Source: JAVJSD01 sp040219575 (lineage in GTDB: Bacteria > Planctomycetota > Planctomycetia > Pirellulales > Pirellulaceae). From it: a stretch of DNA of 64,000 nucleotides. The stretch lies in contig JAVJSD010000071.1 of assembly GCA_040219575.1 (NCBI GenBank), forward strand, positions 62,001 to 126,000, in the 5' to 3' direction. Below the pieces are notes generated by a model. That model ran no database searches. It was not told where the DNA came from and worked only from the letters and a program-made list of their open reading frames with translations. Made by a program: the position numbers and the translations under genes. This document shows, in pieces, positions 19,892-30,097 of the stretch (the first letter of the stretch is position 1; each line of letters starts with the position of its first letter).

Positions 19892-20290
19892 ATGCCCACC
19901 GTCGCGCAGCAGATGGCCGACAACGCGAAACAGGCGATGAAGCTGACGCGAAAGTACTTCGTCGTCGAATTGAACTACAGTGAGGAAAGCCTCGAAGAGC
20001 TCGAGCGCGTCATCGACGACTTTCGCATCGACATGCCCGACGGCGATAAGCCCGAGACCGTCGACTTGCTCATGCGCCTATGGGGCGGCTATCTGGGCGA
20101 AGTGATTCGCCGGCATCTGGACGGCGCGTGGATCAACGCCGACGAGGAGGCCGAAGACGCCGTGGACGAGTCGGCGGCGATGACGCTCGGTGGGCGCGAA
20201 CTGCAACCGCTGGCGCACATGCGACGGCGGCTCGAGGAGGGGGCCGAGCACAACGTGTGGGAGTATTACCGGTCGCTGCGCGGCGCGTAA
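19892..20290 (+). CDS. Hypothetical protein, 132 aa
   Basis: Not recognised. A small acidic cytoplasmic protein with a predicted alpha/beta-alpha layout: an amphipathic N-terminal helix (VAQQMADNAKQAMKLTRKYF), ELNYSEESLEELERVIDDFR, then LLMRLWGGYLGEVIRRHLDGAW and a helical acidic end. AAGGAG stands 8 nt upstream of the ATG at 19892, a strong initiation site, so it is a real gene. The sequence order resembles DUF3806-like proteins but I would not assign it. Confidence 0.8.
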   Translation: MPTVAQQMADNAKQAMKLTRKYFVVELNYSEESLEELERVIDDFRIDMPDGDKPETVDLLMRLWGGYLGEVIRRHLDGAWINADEEAEDAVDESAAMTLGGRELQPLAHMRRRLEEGAEHNVWEYYRSLRGA

Positions 20291-20334
20291 TCCCCGAGCG
20301 ACCGACATGCCAGGTGGGTCGCTTGCTGCGATGC

Positions 20335-21030
20335 TCAGCAGAAGTTGCCGTCCATCCCCAACCGCATTCGCAATTCGTCGAACTGTTGTGAGTAGTCGTC
20401 GCTCGACGAGTGCACGTGCTCGGCCTCGGTGATGAACTTCATGTCGTCGTTGCAGCCCACCTGGTGGCGGTGCAGAATCTCCTCGAACGACGTGAGCGGC
20501 TTGCCGTACACAATCAGCAGCTTGTGCTCGTCGAACTGCACTTCCTGGGGAACCGACGGATTGAGCACGGCGATGCCGGTGCAGCCATCGTTGAGGAGCA
20601 TCTCCTCATAGTCCCACAGGATGCTTTGCAGCACCGGCATGTCGATGTTCTCGCGATACAGATCGACGTGGCCGGCGATTTCGCGGTTGTGGCTGGTCTC
20701 GAGCACCACGTCGACTTCGCTGCCGAGCGGTTCGAGCAACTCCAGGAACACCTCGAACAGACGCTCGCCGGAGGCGGCGCCCATCAGCACCGGCACGCTG
20801 GCCCGGCTTTCCTCGTCATGATAAACGTCGTGACGATAGCCTTGCTGTGGAACCACCTTCAAGTCGTACGACGGGCGCACGGCGTCGGTCAGCGTGAAGT
20901 CGCCGTATTTGGCGACTCCCAGGTGCGCCTCGAGCTGCTCATCACTGAGATGCTCGAAGCTGCTGTGATTCAGCGAGGAGGCGCCGGCCTCGTGAAAGAC
21001 GTTGCGAAAAAACCGCTTCAAAAAGCCCAT
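20335..21030 (-). CDS. Hypothetical protein, 231 aa
   Basis: Not recognised. A soluble protein with no signal peptide. It begins MGFLKRFFRNVFHEAG and has a cluster of hydrophobic/acidic segments (LFEVFLELLEPLGSEVDVVLE, MPVLQSILWDYEEMLLNDGC, LLIVYGKPLTSFEEILHRH) suggesting an alpha/beta fold. It converges on the preceding gene with a 44-bp gap. Consistent codon use and length support a real gene. No catalytic motif is visible. Confidence 0.82.
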   Translation of the reverse strand: MGFLKRFFRNVFHEAGASSLNHSSFEHLSDEQLEAHLGVAKYGDFTLTDAVRPSYDLKVVPQQGYRHDVYHDEESRASVPVLMGAASGERLFEVFLELLEPLGSEVDVVLETSHNREIAGHVDLYRENIDMPVLQSILWDYEEMLLNDGCTGIAVLNPSVPQEVQFDEHKLLIVYGKPLTSFEEILHRHQVGCNDDMKFITEAEHVHSSSDDYSQQFDELRMRLGMDGNFC

Positions 21031-21568
21031 CTCACCGACCTCGATCTCTGTGCCGCCTCGAGTTAGTTCCGCTTTGCCGCGGGTTGCAGGGTCGCCTGCC
21101 GACCTTCGCTTCGGGTCTCACGAAAACTTAGGTTACCGCTTAGCAACTCGCCCGCTGGCCTTTTTCAATTCTTCCGTTGCGCCCGCACTGCGTGACAGGC
21201 GCCCCATGCCGGAAAACCCGAACAATCGCGCCAAGCGGCAGTCGGGGAAGTCGCCGTTTCAGGGGGATCGCACGATCGCCGCCGAAACTTAGAATTAGTC
21301 TAGCACTTCGACCTGCGTGCGGAATCGAGCAGCGCGCGAGGGCCCGGGAATTTTGGCGGTTTTCGTCGCCTTTGGCGCGGGCGAAGCGATTGCGGCGAGT
21401 TTTCCCACCCTGGTCGATGAGCAAACGGCACAAAGTGGGGAGGTGGCGCAAAGAAAGCGTCCCGGTTTCGCCCACCACTGTATGAAACTCCCCAGACGTT
21501 CGAGACGACGTTTCAACTTTCATTGTCTGCGGTCGCACCCTTCCGCCATACCAACGGACATCCTCCCC
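21031..21568. other. 538-bp divergent intergenic region
   Basis: Between a minus-strand unknown gene and the plus-strand transglutaminase-like gene. It should contain both promoters. Short open frames here have no family features. No repeat from the families described elsewhere was found. Confidence 0.45.
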
Positions 21569-23170
21569 ATGCGACGATCGATTGGAATTCAACGTCAGCA
21601 ATTGGCCGCCGCAATCTGTCTGCTGGCGGCGGCCGCTGTTTGCCTTGCGGGGTGCAGCGGCGAACCCGGCCAACTCGGCCTCGATTCCGGCAGCGACTCG
21701 CAAGCGGCCCAGGCGTCGCCGTCGACCGAGACGACCGAATCCTGGTCGTCGCTGTTCATCGGCGGCGTCAAAGTCGGGCATGCCCACACCACCGAACGGT
21801 TCTTTGTGGAGAACGATCAGCCGTTGGTTGAAACCGAGCGATCGAGTGAGATGTCGCTGCGGCGCGATTCGCAGGCCACCAACACCAGCAGCAAGGTGAG
21901 TTGTGTGGAAACGCGAGACGGACAACTGGTGCGGTTTCGCAGTGAGATGCGGGTGGCCGGCGCGCCGTTGATCGTTACGGGGGTCGTCAACGGAAACACG
22001 CTGAATTTCGAGGTCGAGTCGCAAGGCCAGAAGCAGCGACAAGAGATGCCCTGGCGCCCCACTTGGGGCGGATTGTTCGCGGCCGAGCGTTCTTTGCTCA
22101 GCAAGCCGATGAAGCCGGGGCAGCGGCGTGAGTTGAAATCGCTGTGGGTGCTGGATTTCCCTCGTCTCGCCGACGACGTGCTCGTGGCGGGCGACGAGGA
22201 GCAAACGCAACTGCTCGACGGCCCGCGGAAGCTTCAGCGAATCGAGATGACGACGCAGATCGGCGCGCAGCGCATCCAAACCACGTCCTGGACGGACGCC
22301 GCGGGCGAGGTGGTCAAGTCGCAGATGCAAATGGGCGAATTGCAGATCGATTCTTATCGTACAACCAAAGAGGAGGCTCTCAAGGAGTCGGACGGCGCGG
22401 TGTTCGATCTGTTCAAGGCCGCCAATGTTCGCGTGGAGCAGCGACTCGATCGTCCTCACGCGACCAGGAAGGTCGTCTACCGCGCGCGGCTGGCCAAAGG
22501 TGATCCCCAACAAGCGTTCGTCGTCACGGCCAGTCAGTCGGTGAAGCCGATCGACGAACGCACTGTCGAGATCACCGTCACGGCGTTGCGGCCGGAAACC
22601 AAGCTGGATTCGCCCTTCGCCTCGCCTCCACCGACGGAGGCCGACCTGAAGCCCAACGCCTTGATTCAAAGCGACGATCCAAAGATCCTGGCCTTGGCCG
22701 ACGAGGCGGCGCCGCGAGAGAAAGACCCCTGGAAAGTAGCGCTCGCCCTGGAAGAATTCGTCGACGACTATATCGACAAGACCAATTTCTCGGTGGCGCT
22801 GGCCACCGCGGCCGAGGTGGCGCAGACACACCGCGGCGATTGCACCGAACACGCCATGTTGCTGGCGGCGCTGTGCCGGGCTCGCAAGATCCCCGCGCGG
22901 CTGGCCGTGGGACTGGTCTATTTTCCGCAGGGCGACGCCGGCGCCTTCGCCTATCACATGTGGACCGAAGTCTGGATCGACGACCGCTGGATTCCGATCG
23001 ACGCCACCCTGGCCCAGGGCGGCATCGGCGCGGCGCATCTGACGGTCGCCGAGTCGAACCTGGACGGGGGCGGAAGCATCGACGCCTTTCTGCCGGTACA
23101 GCGAGTGATCGGCGACTTGAAGCTCGAAATCGTTGAACAACAGACGGCTGACCAGGACGAAGCTCGCTAG
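21569..23170 (+). CDS. Transglutaminase-like lipoprotein
   Basis: 533-residue predicted lipoprotein: signal MRRSIGIQRQQLAAAICLLAAAAVCLAGC with lipobox LAGC at Cys29. A beta-rich N-terminal domain (about 55-330) is followed by a transglutaminase-core domain with a complete triad: Cys425 (HRGDCTEHAMLLAALCR), His463 (AYHMWTEVW) and Asp478 (PIDATLAQGG). Family members act as proteases or amidases at the cell surface more often than as cross-linkers. The ATG at 21569 gives the lipoprotein signal; longer frames add non-coding sequence. Confidence 0.92.
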   Translation: MRRSIGIQRQQLAAAICLLAAAAVCLAGCSGEPGQLGLDSGSDSQAAQASPSTETTESWSSLFIGGVKVGHAHTTERFFVENDQPLVETERSSEMSLRRDSQATNTSSKVSCVETRDGQLVRFRSEMRVAGAPLIVTGVVNGNTLNFEVESQGQKQRQEMPWRPTWGGLFAAERSLLSKPMKPGQRRELKSLWVLDFPRLADDVLVAGDEEQTQLLDGPRKLQRIEMTTQIGAQRIQTTSWTDAAGEVVKSQMQMGELQIDSYRTTKEEALKESDGAVFDLFKAANVRVEQRLDRPHATRKVVYRARLAKGDPQQAFVVTASQSVKPIDERTVEITVTALRPETKLDSPFASPPPTEADLKPNALIQSDDPKILALADEAAPREKDPWKVALALEEFVDDYIDKTNFSVALATAAEVAQTHRGDCTEHAMLLAALCRARKIPARLAVGLVYFPQGDAGAFAYHMWTEVWIDDRWIPIDATLAQGGIGAAHLTVAESNLDGGGSIDAFLPVQRVIGDLKLEIVEQQTADQDEAR

Positions 23171-23540
23171 CCGGCGCAATCCGCAAGGTCGTCGTCTACT
23201 ATTGGGCGGCTCAATTTCCGGTGAAGAATCCACCCGGACCTCCCTCCCTCCCGGACGGGGAGCCGAGGTCAAATGGGGGCCGAATCTTGCTCTCCCGACG
23301 AAGCCGGCTCCATTTGATCGCAATCCGCATCCTGTTTTAACGAAACGACTTATCGCTAAAGGCGGCGCGATTTTCGGCGCGTCTGAGCCCGCCGGATGAA
23401 CCACTTCGCGGCATCCCGCGTAGGTACGGCGAGAGGAGAGCGGGTAGACGGCGGGGGAAATTGTTGTCGGACGCCGTCGATTCTCTTATACTACTCGCTC
23501 TTATCCATCACGTGGCAAAACGGACGCAGGAGGTGCCGTC
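23171..23540. other. 370-bp intergenic region
   Basis: No gene recognised. It contains a C/T-rich stretch with inverted CTCCC-GGACG-GGGAG (near 23242-23262). The last bases hold the strong ribosome binding site AGGAGGTG (23528-23535) of the next gene. Otherwise nothing distinctive. Confidence 0.45.
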
Positions 23541-23780
23541 ATGTCGAGAGCCACCTACTTTGTTCAGGAGTGCCCCACGTGCGGCCGCCGCTTGCAGGTT
23601 CGCGTGTGGTACCTGGGCAAAAAGGTTGTCTGCCAGCATTGTGGCGGACAGTTAATCGCCGCCGATCCGGACGGCGAACCGGTTGTCGCCGCCGAGACAC
23701 AACCGGCGGGTCCCTCGCTGCTCGAGCGCGCCGACGAGTTGTTGGCGACCGCCGACGCCTGGAAGCGGCGACCGAGGTAG
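23541..23780 (+). CDS. Small zinc-ribbon protein
   Basis: 79-residue protein with two knuckles, CPTCGRR and CQHCGGQ, spaced 18 residues apart (C11, C14, C33, C36), a typical treble-clef/zinc-ribbon arrangement. The rest is acidic and Ala/Pro-rich, ending in an amphipathic helix. An AGGAGGTG site 5 nt before the ATG supports strong translation. Such proteins occur often in planctomycetes and may bind nucleic acid or protein. Function unknown. Confidence 0.85.
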   Translation: MSRATYFVQECPTCGRRLQVRVWYLGKKVVCQHCGGQLIAADPDGEPVVAAETQPAGPSLLERADELLATADAWKRRPR

Positions 23781-23931
23781 TGACGTTGTTGGTCGTGTGT
23801 TCGTAGGCAGCAAGTTTCGCGAGCGGCGCGCCGGGAGCCTTTCGCTACCCGGCGCAGGCCGTCACCCACGTTAGGCTGGACGATTCGTTCGCCGCTGGGC
23901 GTTGGACCGCGTTCGTCTCCGACGCAATTTC

Positions 23932-24101
23932 GTAGCATGGCCGCCCCCGGCCGTGAATGTGCGCTCCATGCCGCGGCGTTTACTTCCCGGAAGCCTGCGT
24001 GGCCGGAGCGACGGCAACCTTTCCCGAAGTGCGGATCTGGGCGAGCCGCCGACGCTCCAATCGCTGGACCGCCGATGCACGGCCGGGGGCGGCCACGCTA
24101 C
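23932..24101. repeat. Inverted pair of GTAGCATGGCCGCCCCCGGC elements
   Basis: The left unit begins GTAGCATGGCCGCCCCCGGC at 23932 and continues CGTGAA. The right unit is its inverse, ending at CTAC (24101), and reads GTAGCGTGGCCGCCCCCGGC on the minus strand. A third related pair lies at 59860-59986. The 369-bp gap 23781-24149 holds no convincing gene besides this. Confidence 0.75.
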
Positions 24102-24149
24102 TTCTCTTCGCCGCCGCCGGCCTTGCCGAAACCGGACCGGGTTCGGTCT

Positions 24150-25439
24150 TCACCCTACGCAAACGGCCGCCAGATCGTCGAAAAACCGGGGATAGGTTTT
24201 CTCGGTGCACTGCGGATCGTTGATCACGACGCCCGGCGTTTTCAGTCCGACCAGCGCCAGGCTCATCGCCATGCGGTGATCGTTGTAGGTGTCGACCTCC
24301 GCGCCGCTCAGCGCCGCCGGCGTGATTTGCAGGCCGTCTTCGAATTCGTCGACCGTCGCGCCGAGTTTGCGCAGTTCCCGGGCCAGGTCGCCGATGCGGT
24401 CGGTCTCCTTGTGGCGAATGTGCGCCACGCCGCGAATCGTGGTGGGGCCTTCGGCGAACAGCGCCACCGCGGCCAGCGTCTGCACGGTGTCGCTGATCGG
24501 GTTCATATCGACGTCCACGCCGCGAAGCCGTCCCGCGTTGCGGACGGTGATCGAGTCCGCCTGATATTCGACGTCGCAGCCCATCTCCGCCAGGCAATCG
24601 CAGAACGCCACATCGCCTTGCAGCGCGTCGCGAGAAAGCCCCTCGACGGTGACGCGGCCCCCGGCGATGGCCGCCGCGCCCCAGAAGTAGCTCGCCGCCG
24701 AGGCGTCGGGCTCGATCTCGTATCGCCGACCGCGATAACTTTGCGGCGCCACCGTCAATTGCGACAGATCGTCCGCCGACGCCGAGACGCCGAACGCCTC
24801 CATCACGGCCAACGTCATCCGCACGTAGGGCTGCGAAACCAGCACGCCTTCGACGACAATCTCCACTCCCTGCTGGGCGTACGGCGCGGCCATCAGCAGA
24901 CCACTCAGGAACTGGCTGGAAATGTCGCCGCGGATCTTCGCCGATCCGCCGGGCAGTGCATGGCCCTCGACGATCACGGGCGGGCAGCCGTCGTCGTTCT
25001 CGCTGGTCGCTCGCGCGCCGAGTTGCGTGAGCGCGTCGAGCAAGTCGCCGATCGGCCGCTTGTGCATGCGGTCGACGCCGTCGAGCCGATATCGGCCCCG
25101 CCCCAACGTGCAGACGGCCGTCAGAAACCGAATCGTCGTGCCGCTGTTGGCCACGAACAGATCGGCTGCTTCAGCGGACAGTTTTCCCCCGCATCCCTGC
25201 ACCGTCATCGTCTGGTTGGCGAGGTCGGTTGCGAGTTCTACGCCCAGGCGGCGCAGGCAGTCGGCCATTACGCGGGTGTCTTCGCTGTCGAGGGCGCCAA
25301 GCAGCGTCGATTCGCCGTCGGCGAGCGCTGCGCATACCAGGGCGCGGTTGGTGATGCTCTTGGAGCCGGGGGGACGGGTCGTGGCGTCCAGCGGGCCGCA
25401 GGGGGTGATCGCTCGGCGTTGGTTGCTCCTGGCTGTCAT
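24150..25439 (-). CDS. aroA: 3-phosphoshikimate 1-carboxyvinyltransferase (EPSP synthase)
   Basis: Shikimate-pathway enzyme joining PEP to shikimate 3-phosphate. 429 residues, the normal length. Motifs: PPGSKSITNRALV at the N-terminus, LFVANSGTTIRFLTA in place of the usual GNAGTAMRPL segment, HKRPIGDLLDAL, SQFLSGLLMAAP, and late HKETDRI and DTYNDHRMAMSLAL. The PEP-site glycine of the GT pair is kept; the following residues differ from E. coli (TIRF versus AMRP). A lone gene; the other shikimate genes are not nearby. Confidence 0.96.
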   Translation of the reverse strand: MTARSNQRRAITPCGPLDATTRPPGSKSITNRALVCAALADGESTLLGALDSEDTRVMADCLRRLGVELATDLANQTMTVQGCGGKLSAEAADLFVANSGTTIRFLTAVCTLGRGRYRLDGVDRMHKRPIGDLLDALTQLGARATSENDDGCPPVIVEGHALPGGSAKIRGDISSQFLSGLLMAAPYAQQGVEIVVEGVLVSQPYVRMTLAVMEAFGVSASADDLSQLTVAPQSYRGRRYEIEPDASAASYFWGAAAIAGGRVTVEGLSRDALQGDVAFCDCLAEMGCDVEYQADSITVRNAGRLRGVDVDMNPISDTVQTLAAVALFAEGPTTIRGVAHIRHKETDRIGDLARELRKLGATVDEFEDGLQITPAALSGAEVDTYNDHRMAMSLALVGLKTPGVVINDPQCTEKTYPRFFDDLAAVCVG

Positions 25440-25725
25440 GGTCGCCCGACTCTAATCGGCGACCGCCGCCGCGACAATCGGACCTTGTCGTGCGGAACGA
25501 TCGCCCACGATCATGGTACGACCACGTAATGTCTTCCGCCTCCCGACGTTGACCTGTTGCTATAACCCGATGTCTGGCAGTGTGTTGCTTCAATTTTTCC
25601 ACGGCCGATAGCCGCCTCACGCTTGCCTTTGCCTGCTGGCTCGGATACTTTCAGGGTTTGCCCACCCCCTTTGACGTTCCCGCCTGGTTTCCCCCATCCT
25701 TCTGCTTTTGGCGTGAGGAATTCGC

Positions 25726-26850
25726 ATGAGTTCGACGCAATCGTCTGATATCGCGGCTCTCGAGAAGCAAGCCAAGGAAAAGCTCGACGCCCAAACCTAC
25801 GAAGTCGTGCAGTGGCACTTCCATGAATCGACGGGCTGCCCTTTCTGGCTGGAAAAGAAGCAGGAGCTGAATTTCGACCCGCTGAAGGAAGTCAAGGGGT
25901 TCGACGACATCAAGAAATTCCCGCTGTTCGAGGACGAATGGCTGCGGGGCGGACCGATTCGCCGCTGGGTGCCCAAGGCGTACGAGAACGATCCGATCTA
26001 TGTGTTCGAGACGGGCGGCACGACCGGCATCCCCAAGAGCCGGATGGTCGTTCGCGATCACTGGATCGATTACGAAATGTTCAGCGACACGCTGCCCGAC
26101 AATTACTTCCCCAAGGGCGGCAACTGGCTGATGCTGGGGCCATCGGGGCCGCGTCGTCTACGCCTGGCGGTGGAGCATCTCTGCCAGCATCGCGGCGGCA
26201 TCTGCTTCTGCATCGACCTCGATCCGCGATGGGTCGTGAAGTTGATCAAGAAGGGTTGGATGGAGCACCTCGAGGAATACAAGAAGCACACGATCGACCA
26301 GGCGATCACCGTGCTCACCGCCGGGCACGACATCAAGTGCATGTTCGCCACGCCTAAACTGCTCGATTCGCTATGCGTGGCCCTGGAGGATCGCGGCACG
26401 AGCCTGAAGGAGTTGGGCGTGACCGGCATCTTCTCGGGCGGCACCGAATTCACGCCGCAGTGGACCCGCTACGCCGTGGAGGAGTTGCTCGGCGGACCGC
26501 CGGAGGAGAGCGGCATCTACATGACGCCGACGTACGGCAACACGCTGATGGGTCTGGCCTGCAGCAAGCCCGTCACGGCCGCCGAGAACTACAAGATCAG
26601 CTACTACGCTCCGCAACCCCGCGCCGTGACCGAGGTCGTCAGCTTCGACGACCACACGCAGTCGGTCCCCTACGGAGAGACGGGCCGCGTGAAACTCACC
26701 ACGTTGACGAAAGAATTCTTCGTCCCCGGCTTCCTGGAGCGCGACGAGGGAGAACGCGAGAAGCCGTTCGAGACGTATCCCTGGGACGGCGTCAGCGGCG
26801 TGCGCCCCTTCCACGAACTTGCCTCCGCCACCACGGTGGGCGTTTACTAG
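25726..26850 (+). CDS. PaaK/LuxE-type acyl-adenylating ligase
   Basis: ANL-superfamily adenylating enzyme, 374 residues. The ATP-binding P-loop-like motif is FETGGTTGIPKSR (94-106). Further segments resemble the PaaK/LuxE branch: LGPSGPRR, FATPKLLDSL, VTGIFSGGTEFTPQ, YMTPTYGNTLMG. Its length matches LuxE acyl-protein synthetases (about 370) better than PaaK (about 430), so the C-terminal lid domain is reduced. It would activate a carboxylic acid and pass it to a thiol. GAGG lies 7 nt before the ATG. The ALDH/acyl reductase gene 206 bp downstream is the likely acceptor or partner; substrate unknown. Confidence 0.82.
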   Translation: MSSTQSSDIAALEKQAKEKLDAQTYEVVQWHFHESTGCPFWLEKKQELNFDPLKEVKGFDDIKKFPLFEDEWLRGGPIRRWVPKAYENDPIYVFETGGTTGIPKSRMVVRDHWIDYEMFSDTLPDNYFPKGGNWLMLGPSGPRRLRLAVEHLCQHRGGICFCIDLDPRWVVKLIKKGWMEHLEEYKKHTIDQAITVLTAGHDIKCMFATPKLLDSLCVALEDRGTSLKELGVTGIFSGGTEFTPQWTRYAVEELLGGPPEESGIYMTPTYGNTLMGLACSKPVTAAENYKISYYAPQPRAVTEVVSFDDHTQSVPYGETGRVKLTTLTKEFFVPGFLERDEGEREKPFETYPWDGVSGVRPFHELASATTVGVY

Positions 26851-27056
26851 ACGTATCGCCAAATACGATTCGACCGTCGACTCGCTATAACCGCAGGCCG
26901 CGCGGGAGTCGGCGTTCCGGCTGAACCAACGATGACGCCGCCGGAGATCGCGGCACAACGTCGCGCGGCCCGCTGGGCCTGTGGTCAAACGACGAACTCG
27001 CAGCGCGGCGATTCGAGTATCACCTACCAACACACTTCATTCGGCGGAGTTAAACC

Positions 27057-28502
27057 GTGCTCAATATTCCTGTCATGCGCTGGGGCAAGCCGTACGAGTC
27101 GCTCGAAATCGACGAGGTGCTGCACTTCGCCACCGGCGAGCCGATCGCCAAGGTCAGCCAGGCCAACGGCGGCATCATTCAGCGCGATATGCGGCAGGCC
27201 AAGAAGGCCCGTGAGGTGCTCAAGGAGATTCCTTGCGGTGAATTGATCGCCATGCTCGGCAAGGCGGCCGACCTGTACGAGAACGGCACGTTGCCGCTGG
27301 GCGACGGCACGCAAAGCCCCGACGATTTCGTGCATCAGCAGTCGGCCAGCACCGGCCTGCCCGAGCATATGTGCAAGGGGAACATGTCGAAGAATTCCTT
27401 CGTGCTCAAGAACATGGGCAAGATCCTCGACTGTCTGACGCGCGGCCTCGATCTCGACACGCTGACGCGCGGTTGGGGCATCGAGGATCGCGGCGTGGTG
27501 CTCAGCTACCAGGCGCAAACACCCGTGCTGGCGGCGGTGCTGCCTTCCAATTCGCCCGGCGTGCATACGCTTTGGCTGCCGGCGATTCCCCTGCAGATGG
27601 GCCTCGTGCTGAAGCCCGGACCGCAGGAGCCGTGGACGCCCTATCGCATGATCTCGGCCTTCATCGAAGCGGGCGTCCCCTCCTCCGCCTTCTCGCTGTA
27701 TCCGGGCGGCGCCGAAGCGGGCGCCGCGGTGTTGTCGGCCTGCGATCGTTCGATGATCTTCGGCGGGACGCCGACGGTCGAGCGTTACAAGGGCAATCCC
27801 AAGGTGCAGGCGCACGGTCCCGGGTTCTCGAAGATTCTGCTCGGCGACGACGCTGTCGACGACTGGGAGAAATACATCGACCTGATGGCCGAGAGCATCT
27901 ACATCAACAGCGGCCGCGGCTGCATCAATTGCTCCGGGGTGTGGGCTTCGCGGCACACCAAGGAGATCGCCGAGGCGCTGGCCGAGAAGATCGGTCCGAT
28001 CGAGGCCCTGCCGCCGGAGAACCCCGAGGCCGGCCTGGCCGCCTTCACCGTGTCCGGCATGGGCAAAGCGGTATGGGGGATGATCGAGCAGGACCTGAAA
28101 GAGAGCGGCGTGACGCACACGACCGAGAAGTACGGGCCGCGGCTCGTCGAGAAAGAGCGCTGCTCGTACCTGCGGCCGACGATCGTGCATTGCTCGGCGC
28201 CCGAGAACGAAATCGCCAAGAAGGAATACATGTATCCCTTCTCGACGGTGGTCGAGTGCCCGCAAGATCAGATGTTGGCCAAGATCGGTCCCACGCTGGT
28301 CTGCACCGCCATCACCAAAGATACGAAGTTCATCGACGGACTGACCGACGCCACCTTCATCGACCGATTGAACATCGGCCCGATTCCGACGACGCGTCTG
28401 AACTGGCTGCAGCCGCACGAGGGGAGCATCATCGACTTCCTCTATCGCAGCCGCGCCTACCAGGTGACGGACGAGGCGTTGGCGGCGCTGCCAAAGAAGT
28501 AG
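27057..28502 (+). CDS. Aldehyde dehydrogenase-superfamily protein, probable acyl (thioester) reductase
   Basis: 481-residue ALDH-fold protein. The nucleotide-side motif LPSNSPGVHTLWLP (162-175) with LVLKPG (183-188) and the catalytic cysteine Cys289 in NSGRGCINCSGVWAS are visible, plus KEYMYPFSTVV where ALDHs have their second catalytic motif. Divergence from ordinary ALDHs, and the neighbour ligase and ADH, suggest an acyl-thioester-to-aldehyde reductase similar in role and size to LuxC (about 480). The GTG start at 27057 has GGAG 7 nt upstream. The family call is firm; direction and substrate are inferred. Confidence 0.85.
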   Translation: MLNIPVMRWGKPYESLEIDEVLHFATGEPIAKVSQANGGIIQRDMRQAKKAREVLKEIPCGELIAMLGKAADLYENGTLPLGDGTQSPDDFVHQQSASTGLPEHMCKGNMSKNSFVLKNMGKILDCLTRGLDLDTLTRGWGIEDRGVVLSYQAQTPVLAAVLPSNSPGVHTLWLPAIPLQMGLVLKPGPQEPWTPYRMISAFIEAGVPSSAFSLYPGGAEAGAAVLSACDRSMIFGGTPTVERYKGNPKVQAHGPGFSKILLGDDAVDDWEKYIDLMAESIYINSGRGCINCSGVWASRHTKEIAEALAEKIGPIEALPPENPEAGLAAFTVSGMGKAVWGMIEQDLKESGVTHTTEKYGPRLVEKERCSYLRPTIVHCSAPENEIAKKEYMYPFSTVVECPQDQMLAKIGPTLVCTAITKDTKFIDGLTDATFIDRLNIGPIPTTRLNWLQPHEGSIIDFLYRSRAYQVTDEALAALPKK

Positions 28503-28609
28503 ACCGCGGTTTCGTTGCGGCCGACGGGGGTGAGCCGGCCCAGCCTCCCGTGAGGCGACGCCCATTCCAATGACCAAGCACCAATGACGAGGCTTTGCCC
28601 GGAAACTGT

Positions 28610-28672
28610 GTAGCGGAAGTCGTGAGACTTCCGACGGCATTGAGCATGAGGAACTCTCACGAGTTCCGCTAC
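28610..28672. repeat. REPIN-like inverted pair, GTAGCGGAAGTCGTGAGAC family
   Basis: The left unit starts GTAG at 28610 (GTAGCGGAAGTCGTGAGAC, then TTCCG). The right unit is its inverse (CTCTCACGAGTTCCGCTAC, ending 28672). 63 bp in total, between the ALDH and ADH genes. The rest of the 336-bp gap shows no gene. Confidence 0.85.
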
Positions 28673-28838
28673 AAATTGAATCGCCCGGCCTGCGTTTCCA
28701 GACGGAGCCTAAAGAGAATGCGGCATCAACCGGACTTCTCCCTTAGTCATTGGGAATTGGTCTTGGTCGTTTAGGCACGACACAACCTCCGAGCACGCGC
28801 TCCTGCGCGCCTCCACGCCCTTGCTTAACCATCGCTCC

Positions 28839-29990
<1,152 letters not shown>

Positions 29991-30097
29991 TATACTGAAG
30001 AGTCGTGTGGAGGTCGTCGCCACGCGCCCACCCGACGAGGTGCTTTCGCCCGCCGAAAACCACGCCGCTCAATCATCCAATCCCCAGGAGTTGCGAG

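Noticed and set aside
25726..28502. Bacterial luminescence (lux) operon
   Set aside because: No luxA/luxB-type luciferase or luxD is present; only a reductase-like pair, and the ALDH is not demonstrably LuxC.
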